From: Planococcus citri
Lineage: Eukaryota > Arthropoda > Insecta > Hemiptera > Pseudococcidae
Reading direction: 5' to 3'
Assembly: GCF_950023065.1 (NCBI RefSeq)
Contig: NC_088681.1
Location: 67,428,836-67,492,835 of the forward strand
DNA: 64,000 nt
Shown: positions 25,676 through 37,631 of the stretch, one piece after another
Layout of the letters: each line of letters opens with the position of its first letter
How positions within the stretch are numbered: the stretch's first letter is position 1
The notes under the pieces: generated by a model
The model's input: only the letters and a program-made list of their open reading frames with translations
Databases searched by the model: none
What the model was told of the DNA's origin: nothing
Program-made: the position numbers and the translations under genes

Positions 25676-25683
25676 TACGAGAG
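25676..25683. repeat. hAT target-site duplication, right copy
   Basis: TACGAGAG, identical to 25156-25163 on the other side of the element. The perfect match implies a fairly recent insertion. Confidence 0.9.
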
Positions 25684-25878
25684 TTCAATATGGACTCTTG
25701 GTAGATGAAAAATTGGTCGATTATCACTTTCTAAATTTTGAAATGGGTAAAGAAATATCTTACTAGAAAAGTATCTCAATGTACAGAATGGTTAGAAAAA
25801 AATTCAAAGCGTGTGTAAATTGTTAAAAATCTCGATTTCAATGACGATTGTCAAGACAATTCTGCACATGGTTCAGAC

Positions 25879-26310
25879 TTGACAAAATGGCAATTATTAC
25901 GCGGCCAAAATCGATTGAAATCTCTGATTCCCAACGATCTTGCCAATTGCGTTGAAATTGAGATTTTCACAGCTGAAATAGAAGCTTCACCAAAGTCGTA
26001 CGCGGAAGCTGTTCGAAGCCACGACCATTCCAAAACTATGGATAATTCGAAGAAATCCATAGTTGCTAACGACGCGCCGAATGTAGGTTTTAGACCTCTG
26101 GGAAAGCGATCAGACATTGTTACATCTAATATTCCCTATCAAGCATAGAGCAGCAGCAAACAAAATGCTTTATGTCACCAAAGACACACGCATCGACGCA
26201 GCCAGTGTGTTATCACAAACTCTGGAAAATTTTACTACCAAAGAAGTCGGCTGTCTAAAACGCGAATCGAAGACAGCTCCAACATTCCAGCTATGCTAAT
26301 TTCGCTGGAT
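25879..26310 (+). pseudogene. Decayed coding fragment, possibly retroelement ORF1
   Basis: Unlike the other frames in the window, this one has a mixed, protein-like composition. It runs from 25879 with 'SYAEAVRSHDHSK' at about residues 40-52 and stops at 26148. A second frame (26117-26299) appears to continue it after a frameshift, with 'MLYVTKDTRIDAASVLSQTL' and then a Cys-Leu-Lys-Arg-Glu-Ser-Lys run. Stops and further shifts follow. 'SYAEAVR' and the later run resemble the style of non-LTR retrotransposon ORF1 proteins, but this is a weak resemblance judged by eye. It could also be a degraded host exon. It lies between two MITEs in otherwise AT-rich DNA. Confidence 0.3.
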
Positions 26311-26581
26311 GTCTGAGTTTGTTTCACTTGACAACTGGCATACCCTTCTAAAATGCTGATGCGGCAATATTGTGGATCCAGGTAGCTGATCAAGTTGCTT
26401 ATCCGAGTTGATCATTGCTGACAAAGCATCTTTAACATCAACCGAATTCGAGGAAACATGATCGACGTTCTTCATGTTTGTATGGAGCAGTTATGCTGTC
26501 AATTTATTGCTCAATAATTCTCGAATTAGGGAAAGTGTTAAAAATATAATGAAAAACCGTGTCATTATCAGTAAGTAATTT

Positions 26582-27073
26582 GATGGCTTGGTATAAATAC
26601 CACGTAAGTCCAAAATCCTAAATTTTTCAGGAGAACACAAAAAATGTTTAAAACATTTCGTTATTTGCAGTTTTAGATTGCATTATTATGTTTGAGAGGT
26701 CTTAATGGTATGGCCTGATGATGCTTTATAGGTTGATAAAATATAATTAGTTGATTAAAGCGCTTTGGAAGTACATACGAGGTTTCTAGAGACAACATAC
26801 AAGATTTTCATCGTACTTATGTATGACTTACATGGTTTTTAACAACGACTTACGAGGTTTTCAAATTTACAATTGATGAAATTCGTGTACTTACCTTGTA
26901 AGTTGAACTTATGTGTTTTTTAATGTTGTATTTGAGCCGATTAGAGCGCTAGGATGCGTTTTAGACTTACAAGGTTTTTAAATTCGGGTTCCTCGTTGTT
27001 TTTTTACTAAAGAAACCACAAAAAAAGCATTTTCAAAAAATCTGGACTTGCGAGGTTTTTATACCAAGCCATC
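26582..27073. mobile_element. MITE with 16-bp terminal inverted repeat, 492 bp
   Basis: GATGGCTTGGTATAAA at 26582 is the exact reverse complement of the sequence ending at 27073. Inside, 'cgtaagtcca' on the left mirrors 'tggacttgcg' on the right. The phrase 'acttacgaggtttt' and variants recur several times through the element (near 26776, 26828, 26850, 26963 and 27047), forming a loose internal repeat. No coding capacity is seen. The flanking bases are themselves nearly palindromic, so a target duplication cannot be assigned. Confidence 0.75.
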
Positions 27074-29836
27074 GAATTATTTATTACGGCGTTTTTACTG
27101 GTAATTCTTCGTATTATTGTGATACATTGTATTTGAGAAGTCAACAAACATCAATTGTGACTTCGTAATATTTTTCTATTCGAATATCCGAAATTCTATT
27201 TGATAATTATTTGTATTACCGTTTTACGTTTTCTGTTCGCATTATGGCGATTTTCTTTTCGTTCGATTAATGTAAGTACATATTTTTGTATTCGTGTAAA
27301 TATGTTTGAATACATCGTTTTATTTTGAATTGTACATCGTATTTTATCAGATAATGATGATATTTCATTATAAATGTACAGTGATATTTTGGGTGCTGAA
27401 TTTCATTTTTGATTTTGGGAAAACATTTAGCAATTCAAATTTGGCATACCCTATATCCTTCCAATGATAAAAATACCTATATTATGTATATATATATTTG
27501 ATCAAAGTATGGTTGAAATTCTGGAATTTGTTTAAAACTTGCATATTTTTGAATCTCTCAATCGATTGCTTGCTATTTTCTACTTTTCCAGTTTTGATCT
27601 ATAGAACAAGTATTTGAAAATCTCGTACTTTTTGAACTGAAATTCTTCGATTTGAAGATCGAAAAAGCATGTTCCAAACCCCACCAACATTTCAGGAGCT
27701 AAAGTTCAACATTCTTATGCTATTTAAGATACCCTTAGTAAGGTGAGCCCAGTTTCAGTCCAATCGAAGTTGACAGTCAGTCGGTGAAGATTCCCTTGTG
27801 AGGTAAACTGAGAAACGGTTCATAGAAGTGCGCAACCGAAAAGAGTAATTCTGAATTTTCAAGATGTTAAAACTTCCAGGGTAAAATACGTTTCCAAAAA
27901 CATTTTACCTTCTTGTTTTCTAGTTCGAGAAAATAAAAATGTAAATTCATTAATATACGATTCCAATTCTGCAACTTTATTCGATAAATAATATAGTCAT
28001 CTGTTCTGTTTCAGCATAAATTGAAACCATCTCGTTCACCCCTTCTCCTTCTGAAAGCTCCGGGATGCTCCAGGAATAAAAATTATTTCGACTAATGGTT
28101 TACGCGAGTCGAACCCCCCACCCCCACCTTTCATCACCCATCACGATCATCGAGCCGAGCCACATAGCACAGAGTGGCAGGAAACAGCAGGGAAAATCAA
28201 AACGGCGAAATAGATGAAAAAAAATACCTCGAGTAAATTAAAAGTTTTTAAAAGCATTCGTCGCGCTTCATATCCGTTATGTGGTGTTTTTTTTTCTTCT
28301 CTGGTGGCTCGTCGTCGTCGTGCTCTCTCAATCGACGTAGCTCTTTCTCTCTCGGTCCATTTGGTCGTCGTAGTCGTTGTCGATATAACACGAAAGCCAG
28401 TCAATTTAACGTGTTATACATTTTACGATGAGGAGAGGATTATTGGGGTGGACACGAGAGAGAGAGTGAGGAAGAAAAGGAAGGAAGACAGCAAGGTGAG
28501 GTGAGCGGTGCGGTGACGATGAAAATGCGACGAAATGAAAATTGATATTGAACAGCGCGAATAGGATATTTTACGTTTTGTCTCATTTTAAATGATACAA
28601 AAGTATAGTACGAAATACGAATACCGTTGGCTGGCGCGATAATGTCAGCGTGAAGAGTTGGGTGGGGAGTGAACTTAATCGAATTTCCAATTCCAATCAT
28701 AACTATCCATTTAGACGAGCTTTATAGTGTATTTTACATTTGATTCGTTTTGCACCTCGCTACTCGTCTGCCTTCGATTAAGTGGCGCTCGTCACTTAAC
28801 GCATTACTTCGCATCGTTCTGTATTCAGCGTCGTCATTCACTCCATTAGAAGAATGAATAGTAATAATGTAACGACGATGTCGGCGTCAGCGGCAGCTAC
28901 AACTTTTTAAGACTGAAATATTTTAGCTCGACTAGTCGGCCTGCCAGCTTTATGAAAAAAGCGAAGTAATCAAGCGACATTTTATTACGAATTCACGAAG
29001 AACTGCAGGGAAGTCAACGTAGTATGTTCTGTCAAAATGACAAACAAACTGGTACGAAAAAAATAAAAAGACGATATCACGCGAATTTTAAGTTAGTTTC
29101 ATTAATATACACGATTCGTACTCGTATATTAGATGTACATTCGCCAAGTCTCGCGATACCATACCGAAGAAAAAGAGGTATCGAAACGTACCAATGGTTC
29201 ATTTGCATATTTGTTTCGGGTGTTTTTTTTTCTCTCTCTCGTTCATCATTTAGTTACTCCCTCTGGCTTATGGCGCGAACCATCATGTCTCTTCGTCTAC
29301 ACTGCAGTCAGCTAATGGAAAATTCGATTTTTCTGTCAAAAGAACTACAACGCGACGAAGGTAGGTGGATAGGTATTAGGTACAATGTACTTTGCACGTC
29401 GGTCGTCGTGTCGAACGATGCTATGCTTCGTATACTAAATATAAAACGTCGAACGGAAACCGACCCCCCACCCCCACCGACCTCGTCATGATGATGAAGA
29501 AGAGCAAAAGCATCAAGAATTGAAATTGTAGATTACCTCGATTACATTTTCGACACTTTGGGTCGCCGCCGCCGCCAAACAACAGGAATTATTCAGCTAG
29601 CTATGGCTTCGAAATGTCCAAATGTCAAAAATGTCTAGATACAGGTATCTCGAACTCGGTTTGTTGCAGCATCAGCATAAACACCAGTTATCGAATACTC
29701 GGATACGTATAGTATAAGTAGTTGGATACTCGTCTCACTGAGAATATTGTAAACGAGAGAAGATGGTGAGATACGAATAAAGGTTCCTCTACATCCTTTG
29801 TATCGAGATATTTCTCAAAAATTTGAATTTTACTAT
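27074..29836. other. Non-repetitive stretch: AT-rich then CG-rich island
   Basis: 27074-28010 is AT-rich with a (TA) run near 27490-27500 and no gene. 28010-29836 is a GC-richer island with CGT-type runs near 28312-28325, AG runs near 28455-28495, C-rich patches and a GCC run near 29562-29576. The longest frame (29024-29491, 155 codons) has no recognisable domain and ends in a low-complexity proline run, so I do not call it a gene. Confidence 0.3.
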
Positions 29837-31533
29837 TAGTCCGGCATTTATGACAATAGGAGAAATTGCACCCCCCCCCCCGCCGATCCAACGGGACAAC
29901 TTTTTTCTTAAAGGGTACATCCTAAGGAACATTTTAAAGCAAACTTGCCCAAAAAAAAGTTGGCCTAACTTACAAAATGGCGGCCATTTTGATTGATAGG
30001 TCAGCCGAAATTGCAGATTTTGCGTTTCAACATAGGACTTGCACGAAAATTTTCAAACTTTACAAAGGTAGATCGAAAGATCATGCAAAAATTTATCACC
30101 TGTCAAAATTTCAAGTGCTAAAGTGCGTTTTTCGATTTTTGGTGAATTTTTGAAAATCCAATTTAGGCCAAAAATGAGGGGAAAAATCAAAATTTTACCA
30201 AATTGACAAAGAAAGCTGAAATTTGGGATATCCCCTATTTTCGACATGCCAAATCGATTGGGAACGATTTCAACCCGTTTTGAGCAGTTCTGGAGCCTCC
30301 AGCAGATTTTTGAAACTCGAAATTCCCACAAAATTCCATCACATTGTTGTTATAAAGCTAGTTTATTCTAAAAACTAATTTCAATACGCTACGAAGTACT
30401 GCAGGTGAATTTCAAGTCGTTTTGGGGCCTCCAGCAACTTTTTAAAAATTCCTGAAGCCTCCAGCAGATTTCTGAAACTTTAAATTTTCACAAAATTTCA
30501 TCAAATGGAGATGGAAAGCTGAAATTTACTCTACACTCCAATTGTAACACCCTCTGAAGACGACTTCAGGTGGGTTTAAGTCATTTTAGGGCCTCCAGCG
30601 ACTTTTTTGAAAATTACTGGAGCCTCCAGCAGATTTTTGAAACTTTAAATTTCCCAAAATTTCATCAAAATGAGATGGAGAGTCGAAAATCATTCTGCAA
30701 ACTAATTTTAATACGCTACGAAGTTGACTGCTGGTGGATTTCAAGTCGTTTGGGGCCTCCAGCGACTTTTTGAAAGGTTGTATGGCGTTTTTTCTGGAAA
30801 ATTGAAATTACCTAAAAGTAGCTGGAAGCTTCAAAACCTTTTGAAACCACCATATAGTCTGCGAAGTAAATTTCAGCTTGCCAACTCCATTTGAGGAGCG
30901 ATATTCCAAAACGCTCTTAGTCCATTTTTTCGAATTGAGTTTTTAAAAAATTAAAAGTGTTCCAAAACGCACTTTGTCCATTTTTATTGAACTTTTTTTA
31001 GCGGTATCTGGTGGATGAAATGTATAGCTACACTCCTACATCATAAATCCACCCAAATAAAGTTTTAAACTCGCCTAAAAATAGCCAATATGTACCAGAT
31101 TAAAAATTAAATTTTTAAAAATGGACATAGGACGTTTCGGAATATCGCTCTCATTTGATAAATTAATGTTGGGGAAATTTCAAGTTTCAAAAATCTACTG
31201 GAAGCTCCAGTAATTTTCAAAAATGTCGCTGGAGGCTTTAAAATTACTTGAACTCACCTGAAATCGTCTTCAGAGGGTGTTACAATTGGAGTGTAGAGTA
31301 AATTTCAGCTTTCCATCTCCATTATTTGATGAAATTTTGTGAAAGTTTAAAATTTCAAAAATCTGCTGGAGGCTCCAGTAATTTTCAAGCAATTTTGTAA
31401 GTTGGGCCAACTTTTTTTTTGGGCAAGTTTGCTTTAAAATGTTCCTTAGGATGTACCCTTTAAGAAAAAAGTTATCCCGGAGGATCGGCGGAGGGGGGGG
31501 GTACAATTACTCATATTGTCATATGCCGGACTA
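29837..31533. mobile_element. Foldback-family element with both tips
   Basis: The left tip is TAGTCCGGCATTTATGACAA at 29837; the right tip, ending at 31533, is its inverted partner with a 2-bp indel. Inside each tip is a C or G run (about 29870-29881, 31491-31500), then a shared stretch containing 'cttaaagggtacatcctaag' and 'gcccaaaaaaaagttggcc' in opposite orientations. The left arm continues with the AAAATGGCGGCCATTTT palindrome (29974-29990) and units of about 163 bp with cores 'ggagcctccagcagattttt'. The right arm keeps only about one unit before its tip. A central inverted pair ('gagcgatattccaaaacg' near 30896, reversed near 31135) marks the middle. The sequence TAT flanks both tips, a possible but weak 3-bp duplication. 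Confidence 0.8.
29974..29990. promoter_or_regulatory. AAAATGGC-G-GCCATTTT palindrome
   Basis: A palindrome with a one-base centre, conserved in the terminal domain of foldback-family copies here, at 33154-33170 and (with one or more changes) at 42789-42805, 47959-47975 and 62193-62209. The half-site resembles the core bound by YY1/Pho-type zinc-finger proteins. Any regulatory role is inference. Confidence 0.35.
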
Positions 31534-32450
31534 TATTCTTGTCTATTAAACTACCTCAACAGTCCGCAACTGAGTAATATTTTCATGGGCCTCCACGAAC
31601 TGGAAAAATAAAAATTGGGAATCATTTTCTCCCCCAAGGTAACAACTTTGATGGTTGGGAGGTAGAAAATTTCAACTTTGCAAAATGGTACACCCTAATG
31701 ACACACATATATGAGGGTACTTGCTTTTTTCTCACTTGTTCGGTGTAAAACTCGTTAAAAACTCAGAAAAAATAACGATGCCGTACGACGACGAAGGAAA
31801 TATATTACAGCATTTCGATGCACACGTTCCACTGTCTTTTTCAACACGTTTGGTCTTCTCGCTGCTTGCTTCTCCTCGGCCTTTTATACCCCTCGGTTCA
31901 CTCTTCATCTTTCCATAACTTACATGTATCACAGCCTACCAATGTACAATCATTCGACCATTATAGAGCGCGTGCCGACACAATTCGCATAAAAATTTCA
32001 TCTCGCAACTTCGCACATACTACATACCTTATTTCGAATAAAGGTCCGAACAGACGTCGATAAGATGATTTTTTTCATGTATAGAGTACATAGCACGTAC
32101 GATACTGTACGTACGTTTGTGATACACAACGTTCTAAAATATGTTTGCAATGACCACAAGTTCTTCTAGGTCTGTTTTTTTTTTTTTTTTGGCTCGTGTT
32201 GACGTGTTTATTTACTCCTTTCACACACGCGGCCAAATTGCTAATTTTTAGCCATTCTTATCGAACAACCTTTTCAATTATATTTTGATCAATGTGAAAG
32301 AAAATAATACGATTTTTGAAACAACGAAATTGCGTTTCGACGTTCAGCACGTGTATGGGTGATTGAATGAATTCAGTTTGTTTTCAACTTCAACGAAGAA
32401 TATTTGGAAAATAATTGCCCTCCGAAAGTCGTAAAAATAAATTTGGACAG
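31534..32450. other. Non-repetitive island, no gene recognised
   Basis: A non-repeated stretch with moderate CG content. Two frames of 65-81 codons near 31721-32063 overlap in different phases and have no domain. A T run sits at about 32176-32191. No element borders are visible. Confidence 0.3.
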
Positions 32451-33277
32451 CTAAGAATGAATTTCGGTTTTCCATCTCCATTTGATGATATTTTGGGAAA
32501 TTTTAAGTTTCAAAAATCTATTGGAGGCTCCAGTAATTTTCAAAAAGTCGCCGGAGGCTCCAAAACGACTTGAAATCCACCTGCAGTCGACTTCGTAGCG
32601 TATTGAAATTAATTTGCAGAATGAATTTCAGCTTTCCATCGCCATATTTGATGAAATTTTGTGAAAATTTAAAATTTCAAAAATCTACTAGAGGCTTCAG
32701 TAATTTTCAAAAAATCTCTGGAGGCTCCAAAATGACTTGAAATTCACCTGCAGTACTTTGTAGCGCATTGAAATTAGTTTGCAGAATAAATTTTAGCTTC
32801 TCAACTCCATTTGATGAAATTTTGTGGGAATTTCGAGTTTCAAAAGTCTGCTGGAGGCTCCAGAACGGCTCTAAACGGGTTGAAATAGTTTCCAATCGAT
32901 TTGGCGTGTCGAAAATAGGGTATATCCCAAGTTTCAGCTTTCTTGGTCAATTTGGTAAAATTTTGATTTTTTTCCCCTTTATTTTTGGCCTAAATTTGAT
33001 TTTCAAAAATTCGCCAAAAATCGAAAAACGCACTTGGGCACTTGAAATTTTGATAGGTGATTAATTTTCGCCTGATCTTTCGATATACCTTTGTACAGTT
33101 TAAAATTTTTTGTACAAGTCCTCCGTTGGAACGCAAGGCTGACCTGTCAATCAAAAATGGCCGCCATTTTGTCAGAAGGGCCACTTTTTTTTGAGGACAA
33201 GGGCTAGAAATGTTCCTTAGGACTCCCCTTTTGAGAAAAAAGTTGTTCCGGAGGATCGATCGGGTGGGGGCTCCAAG
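32451..33277. mobile_element. Foldback-family right half-arm
   Basis: Contains units in the inverted orientation ('ctggaggctccag' near 32840 and variants near 32520, 32695), then the terminal domain: 'cgatttggcgtgtcgaaaat', 'attcgccaaaaatcgaaaaa', the palindrome at 33154-33170 and 'gttccttaggactccc' before a G-rich stretch at about 33262-33270. The matching left arm is absent. The TAGTCCGG tip itself is not seen, so this is a one-sided, truncated copy. Confidence 0.7.
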
Positions 33278-33870
33278 TTTGCAGCTAATTCAAATTAAAC
33301 AATTAAAATTGGTTAATGTGCCCAATTTTTGCCCTATTAAATAAATTTTTTTGAAAATTCTCTTTTCTCAATAAATACCAAAAAAATCTGTCCAAATGGG
33401 CCGAAATACCTACAATTGTGTTCAAATAAATTTTATAACATTTTCAATATGTATTTTGGAATTCTGTAGTTTCCAAAATGTCTTTGGAAGACTCGAAAAC
33501 AACTCAATAGTGACTTCAGTCAATCTGCCAGATTGAAAAATGGGATATATGTATCTACCTCCATAAATTTTGAGCTTTTAAACATAATTGGGTTTAATTC
33601 TATATAAACTGCAATTTCCAAAAAAAAATTTGGAGGCGTTAGAACTGCTCAAAACAACTCGAAATCGCCTCCAATTAATTTATCAAATTTTTCAAAAAAT
33701 AATACAGCCCAGATTTCAGATTTCTATCTCATTCAGGTCATATTTTGATTTTTTTACCTTTTTGAAAATTCACCAAAAATCCAAAAATGCACCTTTCCCC
33801 TTGAAATTTTGGCAAAATGGTATTTTTGTACGCTCCTTCAATCTGGTTTTCTCAAACCTGGAATAAGATC
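33278..33870. repeat. Degenerate foldback-family debris
   Basis: Old copies of the same unit: 'ttggaggcgttagaactgct' near 33628 and the arm phrase 'tttgaaaattcaccaaaaat' near 33763. The open frame 33588-33866 lies wholly inside this debris. No gene is seen. Confidence 0.45.
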
Positions 33871-36000
33871 TTTTATTCCCCAAATTTGCAGGTTCAAATT
33901 CTCTCTCCCCTCTTCGAAAAAGTTCAGACCTGAAGAGCACAGTTTTTTCAGCGTTTCGTCATGCAGAAAAAAAAACGCAACAATTTCTCCATCGTGAGCA
34001 ATAAAACTGACCTCACAGATAAAAAAGCTGAAAAAGACAAAGAGCAAATAAAAAGTACTATAGGTACGATATTACAACACGTCAATATCTGCAAATACCT
34101 GACCTTTTTTTCTCCTCGTACAACCCTCTTAAATTACACAAAACACCCAGCAAATGAAATTTTCCGCTTCAAAAGTCGGTAAAAAATTACGGGTCGATTT
34201 GCTCAACGATCTTTTTTTCGCAACAGGTAATGAATTTCCCTGTACTGCTAAACCTTCGTCGTCGCAGCGTTTTTCCTATCAACCCAGATAGCAGGTACCA
34301 GTATGGCAAATAGGACAATAATTCATTTCGTAATAGGTACCGGTACCTTAGCTATACGTCGTACTCGTATTCGAGCAATAACTCAAACATTCGGTAATCT
34401 CGTTCAATATCCGGCGAAGACCTTTGAGTTGCTGTAGAAGGAACGCGTACCCGCCAACAAGGTTTTCATGAAAAGCTCGTCGACCTCGTTTCGTTGATTA
34501 GGAAAAAAGCTGCATCGTCGGAGGCATCATCGTCAGGGACCTAAGTAATATCTACACAACGTTGTACGAGTAGGTACAAGTCGAATACGAATACGAACAC
34601 GAGCAAGAGCGAGAGCAAGAGCACGAAAACATAAAAATGAAAAATCCGACTCGAATGCATCCTCTTATATAACGAAAGCTTGCTTCCGGAAGGGTACCCA
34701 TTCAACCGAATCAAACTTGACGTACACAGAGAAAAAGGGTTACACAACGCTAAGATTCGCCTTCGCATTCGCATCAGCAAAACACACGGCCAATTAGCAA
34801 CCGATGAAATATGCCCCCCTCTACCTCCGTCGTCCGCCTTACCTCTATCTCGTGCGGTATATAACTCGAAGAAGGAACAGCACAACAAGCCGACATCGCT
34901 GCTACGTAAGCCGATTTCAAAATGAAAACACCCTCGAAATATGCTTTATCTATTATAAAACTTTCAAAATACATCTCCGCTTAAAAAATTATCCCTAATT
35001 ACCTATTTCGCTTCGTCGACGGTGGTGGTGGTGATGGTGGTAGTGCGGTGGCGATGCAGAAGCTCTCTCTTTCGTTTCTCGTCGGAAAACCTTCATCGCA
35101 TCGTCCGAGAGCATCACGACTGTTCGATAGACCTCTCTCTGGTTTAAAAGCTTATATACCGAACGTTCTACTATATGTACTCATCGTATATCTAAATGTG
35201 AGAGTGGTACAGGCAGAGAAGGGGTGCTACATGTCAGCGACCCTTGCGCTATGTTATATACACAACGTTTGCCATATTTAACGGCTTACATGAGCCTTTT
35301 ATTTTTCGTATCCATATCACGTAATTAATGAAGAATGGAACTTCATCAAGAATCATTATAATTCCCCCATCATTTTGTGTTTCCAATCACATCGCATCGT
35401 GTACCATATACCGACCGACGAACCAACGTACAGTATATGCAACACGATACGTCGTAGTCGTCGTAATCGTGCTGTGAGGTGATGGAGGAGGGGAGGGGAA
35501 TTCCGAAATTTCGATGGATTACTATATCAACGACGACGTACAGAATGGACGGCTGCTCTCGCACGGTAACGCAGTGGAAACTCTTCGTCAAAGGATTCAC
35601 GTCGTATGTATTTTGACGATAAATGTCGAACTCTCGTGACAACCTGTCATTCTTTTTACGTGTAGCAAAATACACACACACTCGCACAATTCCCACATTA
35701 TTTTGTTAAAACATTTCATCGAACTTTCACCATTTCTATACGCGACGACGACGACGGAAAAAAGAAAGCGAGTTACAAATTCAATTTCGTACGTCAAATC
35801 CGATCAGAAATCACCCAATACCGAACAGAAACCATATACGAGAATAAATCCGCTGACATAAGGCGTGACAATTGTGAAGTGTTTGAATCTTCACTTGTTG
35901 AACTCCCTGTACGAGTAAAAGAAGTATTTGGGGGGACGAATAGGTGTGGTGTGGCGACTTAGGATGCTAGAAGTTGTTGTTTGATAAAACTAAACTAGGT
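33871..36000. other. CG-rich non-repetitive island
   Basis: Non-repeated sequence with runs of CGA/GAG near 34580-34625, GGT near 35020-35045 and CGTCGTA near 35450-35465. Short frames up to 115 codons occur on both strands (34541-34888, 35370-35696) with no domain. I see no gene, though islands of this sort are where exons or regulatory DNA would be sought. Confidence 0.3.
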
Positions 36001-36009
36001 GTAATTTTG

Positions 36010-36520
36010 ACATGAAATGCTTCCTGGCGCAGAACTCTCCCTAAACGGAAACGAAGTAGAATGAAAACAAATTTGCCTTTTGACACTTTTGATTCAATTT
36101 AATGCCAACGATCACTGAAAGCAATGGGTGAATGGATGAAAACGATGGAATTCAGACCATTTACAGCATCCATGGAGTTGAATTTGAGGTCTCGTGAGCA
36201 AAAAATTATCGAGTTATGACACTAACCTAGCTGAAACAATGATAAAAAGAGCCTCCTGGCGCAGAACTCCACCTAAATAAAAATGAAAAGGAATGAACTT
36301 GAAATTGCCCTTTGACACATTTGACTCAATTTATTCGCTGTGAAGACACTCGAGAGAAGAGTTGATGGACAAAAAAGTTGCAATCGAGGCTGCAAACATG
36401 AAGAAAAAGAGCCTCCTGGCGCAGAACTCCTCCGATAAAAATCAATTGGAATGGACTAAAAGTAGCTTTTGACAGTTCTGACTCGCTTTACTGGCTGGAA
36501 ATGAATTGAGGGAAGAGTGG
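36010..36520 (+). repeat. CTGGCGCAGAACTC repeat, upstream block (3 copies)
   Basis: Three copies of 'cctggcgcagaactc' at about 36023, 36254 and 36414, all in the same direction. Each is followed by an A-rich stretch and then 'tttgacac(a/t)tttgac', or a variant of it. Spacing is about 232 and 160 bp. This is the same unit as the tandem array at 38409-39420, more diverged and on the other side of the retrotransposon remnant. Confidence 0.75.
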
Positions 36521-36765
36521 AGAGACGAGAACGCTGGAAATTTTGGCACTTGAGACTCGATGGACAACTTAGAATGGAAGAGGTTCTGCGATTGAGAGTA
36601 CACTTACAGTTTCAAAAATATTTGTCGAAATTTCAAATGTTCAAAGTTGAGTTTTTTTTGCATGCTTACTTAATTTTCAAAATCTTACTGAACGTCAAAG
36701 GTAAGTGTAATGACGAAAAAATTGTCCGTATTCGTGCTTGCACCTCTTTATAATTTTACCCCATC

Positions 36766-37418
36766 TGTAAAATATGTATTACTTCGTTTCGGTTTTATCA
36801 CTTCTTTTTAATACTTTTAAACCATGTGTAAGAAAGAGCGGTCTCTTATTAAACCATCCGATACCTTTTCCACACCTTTCCATCATAAACTGAGTTTACT
36901 GTGTCGCCACTTTTTTCCAATGTTTTCTTCCTACTTAGAAAAACAAGCGGCTCGCAAAGTTCATTTCCAATGAGCTGCTTGTTAAAAATATACATCCGTT
37001 GATTTCTATAAAAACGTTAGTGGCTTCTTAAATCCATCCTATACCTTCCTATACCTAAAAACAAGCGACCAGTAAAGTTCTCCTTTGGAATCCACTTCAT
37101 AAAAAGTGCAGCGGCTTCCAAATGTAAAATTCCATATTTCACAATGCAACCTTTTCCCAATAAATACTCAGCTCTCAGCACACCAAATTATCAGTTCACT
37201 TGGAGTTCTCTCCGAGTTCAACTTCACCTCTTGCTTTGCTGACTTATGTATTACTAGTATCTAGTGTTACTTTATCAAAGTTTGTGGTTTCAAGTTGTAC
37301 CTACTTGCTTGCAAATATCTTTTATACTGTTGTGAATTTATTTCCAACAATAAACTTTTAAAGTGAACTTTTTCAAACTTTTAATTTTTTTTAATTAATC
37401 GGAGAATCTGTCATCACA
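36766..37418 (+). mobile_element. Probable 5' LTR of an LTR retrotransposon (start uncertain)
   Basis: The right border is inferred from the primer-binding site that follows: the LTR would end '...tcatcaca' at 37418, in the usual CA. An AATAAA at 37349-37354 fits a polyadenylation signal inside the LTR. The left border is not fixed: TG dinucleotides at about 36766, 36826 and 36899 are all possible, giving a length of roughly 520-650 bp. No second LTR copy was recognised in the window, so the pair that would prove the call is missing. Confidence 0.45.
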
Positions 37419-37421
37419 AAA

Positions 37422-37433
37422 TGGCGCCCGAAC
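37422..37433 (+). promoter_or_regulatory. Primer-binding site, tRNA-Lys type
   Basis: TGGCGCCCGAAC lies 3 bp after the probable LTR end. It is complementary to the last 12 bases (with CCA) of tRNA-Lys(UUU), the primer used by several retroviruses and retrotransposons. It sits 198 bp before the gag start codon. Confidence 0.75.
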
Positions 37434-37631
37434 TAAAGAATCCAACTTCAAGTCATCTTTAAAATCTCTGATCCAACTTCAAGGTCATCTTTAAATTCTT
37501 TGATCCATCCTCACAAGTCATCTTTAAATTTTTTTCAATGGTAATATCAATTTTATGTCACCCTATTACAATACTTTTAACATTATTTTAAAAGTGGTTT
37601 TAGATATAATTGTAGGCATATTTTTATTTTA

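Noticed and set aside
29024..29491. 155-codon open frame
   Set aside because: No recognisable domain. It ends in a proline run from a C-rich tract, and length is explained by locally higher GC content.
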